Shown: one piece after another, positions 58,491 to 64,000 of the stretch
How the letters are laid out: each line of letters starts with the position of its first letter
Numbering within the stretch: position 1 is the stretch's first letter
Source of the DNA: Chinchilla lanigera
Lineage: Eukaryota > Chordata > Mammalia > Rodentia > Chinchillidae
Assembly: GCF_000276665.1 (NCBI RefSeq)
Contig: NW_004955417.1
Coordinates: 10,332,183-10,396,182 of the forward strand
DNA length: 64,000 nt
Direction of reading: 5' to 3'
Translations under genes and position numbers: made by a program
Notes under the pieces: generated by a model
Told to the model about the DNA's origin: nothing
Database searches by the model: none
Seen by the model: the letters and a program-made list of their open reading frames with translations, nothing else

Positions 58491-59939
58491 TCACAAGTGG
58501 CCAAATTAGTTTAAATTGGTTCATAATAAGCAACTATTAAAAAATGTCAGCATTGTTGTGGGAGCCATCGTCAGTGGGATGGCTGAGCCTGTCTTTCCTT
58601 TGAGTCCTCGACAGCTCTGATCCTGGGGGAGAATGGAAGAAAGCTGTCTCCACCCAGTATAAAACATAACATGCCAGCATGGTGCCTGGCCACCCACCGC
58701 AAACTCTGAAATCTACCCTACCCTTATCCTTTACTTCTGATGTTCTCACAGTCCGTGCAGTGAGACTCACACAGAATGCTGTGCTTTGAGGTGGTGCACA
58801 CACAGACCTCTCGGCTGAAGCCCAAGGAGACCTCTGCACCAGAAGAGCTATACAGCAACAGAGTGACCATACTCCAAGATCCTGAACACAAGCACTTTTG
58901 CCCCTTTGCTTTTGTCCACTCCCTGTGGAATTCTTTCATTTTTGTCTTCACTTTTAGCCTCAGCTTCCTGTATTGTGGCTCAAAGTTGTCCTCCAGAATC
59001 TTCCTTTGCAGCCTCCAGCTCACTGCACTGCAATCCTTCTGCAGTTAACGACATATGCAGATTCTCTACTGCTGTACCATCTCTGGCCCTTTCTAACTAG
59101 AAGGTTTCACTCTCTCCCCAAGGAAGGTATTCAAACTCTGAAATATGCTAGATGACAAATGAGTCATCTGGTAAACCTTGTACACACTCTAATACAAGTG
59201 AAGCAGCTACAGAGAAAAAAGTCAAGGCTCGCGTGTGTACCTGCGGGACAGACATGGTTGAGGAGGGGCTAGTAGGATCCTGTGAAAAGAAATGGGAACT
59301 ATGAATTAATGCTTTGGTTCCAGGGTACCTTGTCCTTAAAGACGGAGCGACAAAGCAAGAGCCAATGGATTTAGCAATGCTGTAAAAGGTAAAAGTAAGG
59401 GGGAAGGATACAGGATAAACTTATCTATCAAGCCTTGAAAGGCAATCCAACAATTTCCAGTCACTATTCAAGAAGAGTCTATAGGCTGGGCATAAAGAAT
59501 TAACTTCCTAGGACCCATATGGTTCATCCACCTGAACTCCTCCATATTTGCGAAGGGGAAAGTGATGCCCTAAGGCCTGCCCCACCCTCCACCAAGCTTG
59601 CTAGATTTAGCAAATTAAAATAGAATACCTACTTATATTTGAACTTCAGATAAACAACTTTTGGTATAGGTCTCAATTATTGTATGGAACATATATGATA
59701 CCAAAAACTTAGCCTGTATTTTATCGGGCAATCTTATCTCGCTGTAAAATTATTTGACTAATTAGTGACAGACTAGGACCAGAACCCTGACTTTCTGTCA
59801 GGTGGATAGGGATGACAGAGTGCACAAAGAGGCCACCGCCATGCCTGAGAGATCATTTCTAGTACTATTTATAGGTCCTCGCATAATCATAAATAAATTA
59901 ATCCACCAAAAAGAGAAGTTCATTTAATGGGCTATTTAC

Positions 59940-60131
59940 CTTCTTAATTGTGACATATCCTGCATTGGTATGGAGATCTGTGTCAATCCCCAGTCTTCCC
60001 TCCTTGTCTCCCTGTATAATCTGGTACACGATTTTAGAACTCCCAGTAAATGGCTCATCGGCATCTGTGGCTCTGATGATTAAGATGTTGGACCCAACAG
60101 CTGTGTCTTCAGGAAGAGTCAGGCTTCCATA
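59940..60131 (-). CDS. CDH17: CDH17 coding exon (window exon 2): first part of cadherin repeat 5
   Basis: The exon is 192 bp, exactly 64 codons, with acceptor CCTCCTCAG and donor GTAAATAG. It opens with YGSLTLPEDTAVGSN, where the PED glutamate is the calcium ligand near the start of a repeat. It continues through ATDADEPFTGSSK, where DAD is the DxD motif, and ends GYVTIKK. Both boundaries are phase 0. Similarity to the human protein in this block is very high (ATDADEPFTGSSK is identical as remembered), which supports orthology rather than a paralogous cadherin. Confidence 0.96.
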
Positions 60132-60409
60132 CTGAGGAGGAAACGGGAGGGACACAATGAGAATGTCCACTGTCATCAAGCAGAACTGCCACAGGGTACA
60201 CTTGTTCCAGAATGGACACGGTTATAGTCTGCATCAATATTTACCAAGTATATCTTACCTACTTATGAATATGGTGTATTTGATCTTAACATCAGTCATA
60301 GTCATGAACTAAATTCCCTGGTACAGAGGAACACACATCTCAGAGATTTATTGGTAGGATTTCCCCTCCCATATCTAATATGTTTAATAGCTATAACTAT
60401 TATACTTTA

Positions 60410-60890
60410 ATGATATAAAAAATAGCTATAATGTATTAAGTATCTACCATGCTACAGGCACTCTACATAAATTATTTTAATTAATTCTTAAAAAGGGATA
60501 GAGGTTAGGAGCTTGAACAGTGGGGTCAAAGAGCTGGTACGAGTGCTAACAGTGCCATTTATCAGTTGAGTGACCTGAAGCAAGTTACCTTACTTCTTTA
60601 AGTGCCAGCTTAATCATTGGTTAATAGAGATAAAAGAACCTACTTCCTATTTGCTTTGGGGATTAAGAGAGATAGTAATGCATAGAAAGCCCTACATGCC
60701 TGGTCTATAGTCAGTGCTCAATAAAGATAAGAAATAAGACACTGTATTGAATAGCCATATTGTACACCCTCTCCATTTAACAGGGGAAGAAAGCAGGCAA
60801 GGTTAAGCTCACCCAGGATGACACTGCTAGTGAGTCATAGAATTGACATTCGAATGCGTGTCCAACTCCAAAGTTGTGCTCTTAATCATG
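60410..60890 (+). mobile_element. Two MIR remnants
   Basis: TAAGTATCTACCATGCTACAGGC, GTGACCTGAAGCAAGTTACC, GTCAGTGCTCAATAAAG and GATGACACTGCTAGTGAGTC follow MIR blocks. Located in the intron between window exons 1 and 2. Confidence 0.75.
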
Positions 60891-61991
60891 ACCTACAGCA
60901 TCTGCCACTCCCCTGAAAATCCCCCAGGTCCTCTCTCCTGGTGTGTGATCTTCACGATGGTAACTGGGCCCAGGCGAGGACCACTGCAGTACCTGAGGCA
61001 GGCTTTGGGTTGCTATAGCTCCATTTGTATTTCTAAGCTCTGAGATTCCAAAGCAGGATTCCTACCCTCAATCTAAAAACTCTGTCTAGATGCAAGGAGA
61101 TCACAACACTGGGTAGAGAGAAAATGCCCAAGAGAATGGAGGCTGAGAAGTGGTGGAGTCTTTATTTCACACTTGCTTAACCTCAGTCCCTATTATACAA
61201 GATAGGTTCAGTCACACCTCCTACTTTTCTGAGCCTGACCATAAATCAGTGCCCTTCTTTGTCACAGCCTTGTTACTATTTTGATTTATGAACATCATCA
61301 GAGGGCTTGAGGCTGCCTCATCACTGCCTTCAAACATGACAAAACAATCCAGTCAAATGGGCTTCTCTCTCCTTCAAACTAAATAAAGCTAGACGTCCCT
61401 TTTAGTGGAAGCAGTGAAAAAGCCATCACCAAGTCTAAAGCTTGTATTAACAACAAGAAAACAGGAATTTGTATACTTGATGTCCTAAATTCATTTTCTC
61501 CTTATGTCTAATCTCCTAATTCTTGCAAATGTCTTCAGAATATTTTGTCTTCAGCTTAAACAAGAAGCTCATTTTCCTTCTTATCCAGTTAATTACAAAA
61601 TGAGTTAAAGTTGCCAATGATCCAAATATTAAATATTTGACTCTAAATGTTCGAGATCTAGCAGTAATCTATACACAAAGTCTATAATGAGAAGCTATAC
61701 ACAGCGACTCAGATTTGTTCAATTTGATAAAGATATGGTTGTAGCTTTTAAGCAGTCCTTGGGATAAATGAGCTGTTGGCAGGAGTTTATAAACACACTA
61801 TAACGGTGAATGTTATTGTTCCCTGAAGATTTCCACTAAAGATGGTGTCTGGGTTTGTTGCTGGATCGCTGACCAAGGCTACCTGTCATGTCTGGCATTT
61901 TTCTTCACAATTGTCTATTTTTTGCCCCAGAATTAAGGTTTGAGTAATATGAACAAAGTACAGAAAAAAACAAATGGTGAAAACTACTCAC
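60891..61991. other. CDH17: Rest of the CDH17 intron between window exons 1 and 2
   Basis: Ordinary intronic sequence. No repeat or RNA gene recognised. Confidence 0.6.
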
Positions 61992-62068
61992 ATCTGATTT
62001 TTCAAAGATGGGAATCTGATCGTTGATATCAATAACATTGATTGCTACAGCACAGAGGGTCTTGAAAT
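61992..62068 (-). CDS. CDH17: CDH17 coding exon (window exon 1): end of a cadherin repeat
   Basis: This 77-bp exon starts after the acceptor TTTTCAG and ends before the donor GTGAGTAG. It enters with two bases of a GAT codon and then encodes FKTLCAVAINVIDINDQIPI followed by FEKSD. The DINDQxP motif is the calcium-binding linker that closes a cadherin repeat, probably repeat 4 of 7. It ends on a whole codon, matching the phase-0 start of the next exon at 60131. The preceding exon was not found between 62069 and 64000 and must lie outside the window. Confidence 0.94.
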
Positions 62069-62699
62069 CTGAAAACCAAAGTTATATCAGAAATGTTCAC
62101 TATAAATCATGCGTTAAAATTAGAAATCTGTAAGGAAAAATTGGCAAGTGAAGTGACAGCCATATCACAACTTCATGCAGTCTCTCTGGGGAGGGGATTC
62201 TCTGCTCCCCTCCTGCCCTCACAGTCAGGTCGCCTAAAGGGAGGTATGAGATGAAGAGAGACCGAGGGAAGTTTTCTGGATTCCCCGTTGCCCTACACCT
62301 GCCCTGTCCGAGGGAAGGCTGTTCCCTTCTGTGTGAAGCAGCCTCCCTTCTCTGAACCTTACACAGTCATTAAAGTCCACTGCAAAACTGTCCTTCCAGA
62401 AAGCCCTCCTGAACAGCCCAAGGGCTGACTTTCCTCATGCAAACACATCTTCCCTCTACAGTGGAGAGGCTGAAGGGCCCCTGCTCCCTCTCTTCTGAGT
62501 GATGGAGGTGTGGTACAGTTGGCCTCCTCCAAGGGCAGCTAAAAAGACAGCTCATGGAACCCCGGGGAATGGCACAGGCTTTGCACAGTGGGTCTGACGG
62601 TCCAGAGACTTAGAGACACATTGATCTCAGATCCATTTGAGAATGGAGTGCCTGGAAAGGGACCCAGAACAAGAAACAAATGACACAGTCTTTGTTGGG

Positions 62700-63062
62700 A
62701 TCGACATCATTCAAACACAACATGCTGCATTGTGCAATGGTTAAGATTATGGGGTCTGGGATCCCATAGTTTCAATTCTGGCTCTGCCTGTCATCAGAGA
62801 TATAAGAAGTTGAAGTATCATGCAATGTCTCAGTATCTTGGTCAGCTTATCCATAAGACATGGAAAGTAACAGAACAGAGACTTTCATCATAATACAAAC
62901 TATTCATATTGTCTGTGTCCCAGGCACTATACTAAGTGTATTACCTGCATTTTATCTTCCATTCCCCTTTATTTAAATAAGAGAGCCAAGAGGTAGAGAA
63001 GTTAAGTAACCCGCCCAGGGGAACACAGCTGTCTAATGGTGGGTCCAGGATAGAGATATGTG
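62700..63062 (+). mobile_element. Two MIR remnants
   Basis: TTCAATTCTGGCTCTGCCTG, TGTCCCAGGCACTATACTAAG and GAGGTAGAGAAGTTAAGTAAC followed by CACAGCTGTCTAATGGTGGG are MIR blocks. Confidence 0.75.
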
Positions 63063-63342
63063 CATTCCTTTTGCCCTCCCATCTACTCTCTGCTCTTCAA
63101 CTTCCCCTGTGGCCCAGGGACTGACCTTGTTAATGGCGTCAGTGGTAACAGCTGGTTCTGCAGTTGGCAGCCTGGCAGGAGACTAGAGGAAGAGGATGAG
63201 GAAAGTGGCCAGGGTCCCCTTCCTAACTGGCTACTGGCACAGGTCTTGCTATCTCAGGCTTCAGATAGTAAAAGCTGCGCACTCTGCTTCACACCTCCTT
63301 GTTGGTTTCCCTTGACCCTGCCATGACCTTTACACATCCTCA

Positions 63343-63495
63343 TTTGTTTGTTTTTGGAGGTATTGGGGATTGGATTCAGGGCTTTGTGCCAAGCTACATC
63401 TATAGCCTTTTTTTTTTTTGAGGCAAGTTTTTCCTAAGTCACCCAAACTTGGCTCCAACTTGTGATCCCCCTGCCTCTCCTTTTGGTCACCGCTT
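63343..63495 (-). mobile_element. B1-ID dimeric SINE, minus orientation
   Basis: On the plus strand an ID complement (GGATTGGATTCAGGGC ... GCTACATCTATAGCC) precedes a B1 complement (GAGGCAAGTTTTTCCTAAG ... CTCCAACTTGTGATCC). Read on the minus strand this is B1 then ID, as in the dimers at 1479 and 6370. Confidence 0.7.
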
Positions 63496-63696
63496 TTGAG
63501 AGGCCATCCAATTTCCGGCTGGGATCCGGACTAATACAACCAGGTAATCGAACTCTACAGCTTCTGCTCAATGTACCAAACATGAGGCCAGATGTAATCT
63601 AATGATAGTTTCAGTATAAACAAGCAGATATTGACTAAAGTTGTGACTGGTCCCCAGGACATCTGTACATAAGAATGGGGTCCTCCCAGGATGTGA

Positions 63697-64000
63697 CAGT
63701 TAAGTTTGTCAACTTGATTGTCTTGAAAGCTGCCTACGTGATTAGTAAGGCACATTCCCGGTGTGTCTGAGTGGCTTGTGGAGGCATGACCCTCAGGTCT
63801 ATGTCTGCTCCCTCACCCTTTCTTCTCTGGCACTGGTCTGCTCGGCTTCCTGGCCACCATAAAGTAAGCAGCTTCGCCCTACTACACCCTTCTGCCATGA
63901 CATATCTGCCTTTGAGCCTGACTGACTGTGAACTGAAACCCTTGAAACTGTGAGCTAAGTTAAACCTCCCCTCCTATAGGTTGTGGTTGTGTATTATACC
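63697..64000 (+). mobile_element. MaLR/ERVL-type LTR, truncated by the window edge
   Basis: TGTGACAGTTAAGTTTGTCAAC, GTGTGTCTGAGTGGCTTG, CTGACTGTGAACTGAAACCC, TTGAAACTGTGAGCTAAG and TAAACCTCCCCTCC give the standard LTR order. The last bases reach the right end of the window. Confidence 0.75.

Larger units (their letters stand above)
38430..64000 (-). other. CDH17: CDH17 gene, 3' half (terminal eight coding exons, introns, 3' UTR)
   Basis: Cadherin-17 (LI-cadherin) is a seven-repeat, calcium-dependent adhesion protein of intestinal epithelium, a single-pass plasma-membrane protein whose very short tail does not bind catenins. Eight exons read on the minus strand join in frame with GT-AG introns and give about 405 C-terminal residues out of roughly 830 in the family. 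They carry cadherin calcium motifs (DINDQ, DADE, DVNDNPP), an SLRGDTR segment, a Cys-rich stretch, a transmembrane helix and the C-terminus ASEVKPLRS. The family identity comes from close residue-level similarity to human CDH17 as I remember it. No frameshift or premature stop is seen, so the gene looks functional. The 5' exons lie beyond the right edge. No promoter is present here. Introns run from 134 bp (40938-41071) to about 5.6 kb (54372-59939) and are filled mostly with repeats. Confidence 0.96.

Noticed and set aside
59220..59300. Possible extra CDH17 exon between window exons 2 and 3
   Set aside because: Exons 2 and 3 join in frame directly into a complete cadherin repeat, and no acceptor/donor pair with coding similarity is present.

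Overview
This is a mammalian, almost certainly rodent, nuclear DNA window. The evidence is a spliced vertebrate cadherin gene, short tRNA-derived ID-type SINEs with A-tails, B1 SINEs, B1-ID dimers, rodent-style L1 3' ends with purine-rich 3' UTRs, MaLR LTRs and old MIR/MER5 copies. B1-ID dimers point towards the squirrel- or beaver-related side of rodents, but that is inference from memory of SINE distribution. No bacterial or phage-like content, CRISPR array or intact viral genome is present.

The only protein-coding gene I can support is the 3' half of CDH17 (LI-cadherin, cadherin-17) on the minus strand. Eight consecutive coding exons lie at 62068-61992, 60131-59940, 54371-54127, 49797-49667, 46771-46532, 41188-41072, 40937-40824 and 39321-39221 (stop). 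All seven introns between them are GT-AG and every phase joins in frame. Together they encode about 405 residues: the end of one cadherin repeat, the last membrane-proximal repeats, a pre-membrane Cys-rich segment, one transmembrane helix and a short basic tail without a catenin-binding domain. An RGD tripeptide lies in the fourth exon of the set. The 3' UTR runs down to about 38.43-38.53 kb, where two AATAAA signals sit on the minus strand. The upstream exons lie beyond base 64000.

Bases 1 to about 38430 are intergenic sequence downstream of CDH17. They hold a mosaic of repeats: L1 3' ends in both orientations, MaLR LTRs, a solo retroviral-type LTR with its own TATA box and poly(A) signal, ID and B1 SINEs, MIR and MER5 fragments, a Tigger-type inverted-repeat element at 18907-19270, and a nested DNA-transposon stack at about 21.0-22.1 kb that contains a palindromic mariner. 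Long stretches between them (for example 6.5-8.7, 14.6-17.4, 26-27.9, 28.7-31.2 and 33.3-35.3 kb) hold nothing I recognise.

The introns of CDH17 carry an ancient 4.4-kb L1 antisense to the gene (about 41.8-46.3 kb), further B1/ID SINEs, a minute U6 snRNA fragment with perfect target-site duplications (about 48.53 kb), and a second mariner 3' end split by a flanking 19-bp direct repeat (about 58 kb). I found no undescribed multi-gene system. The notable items are transposon architectures and details of the CDH17 exons.
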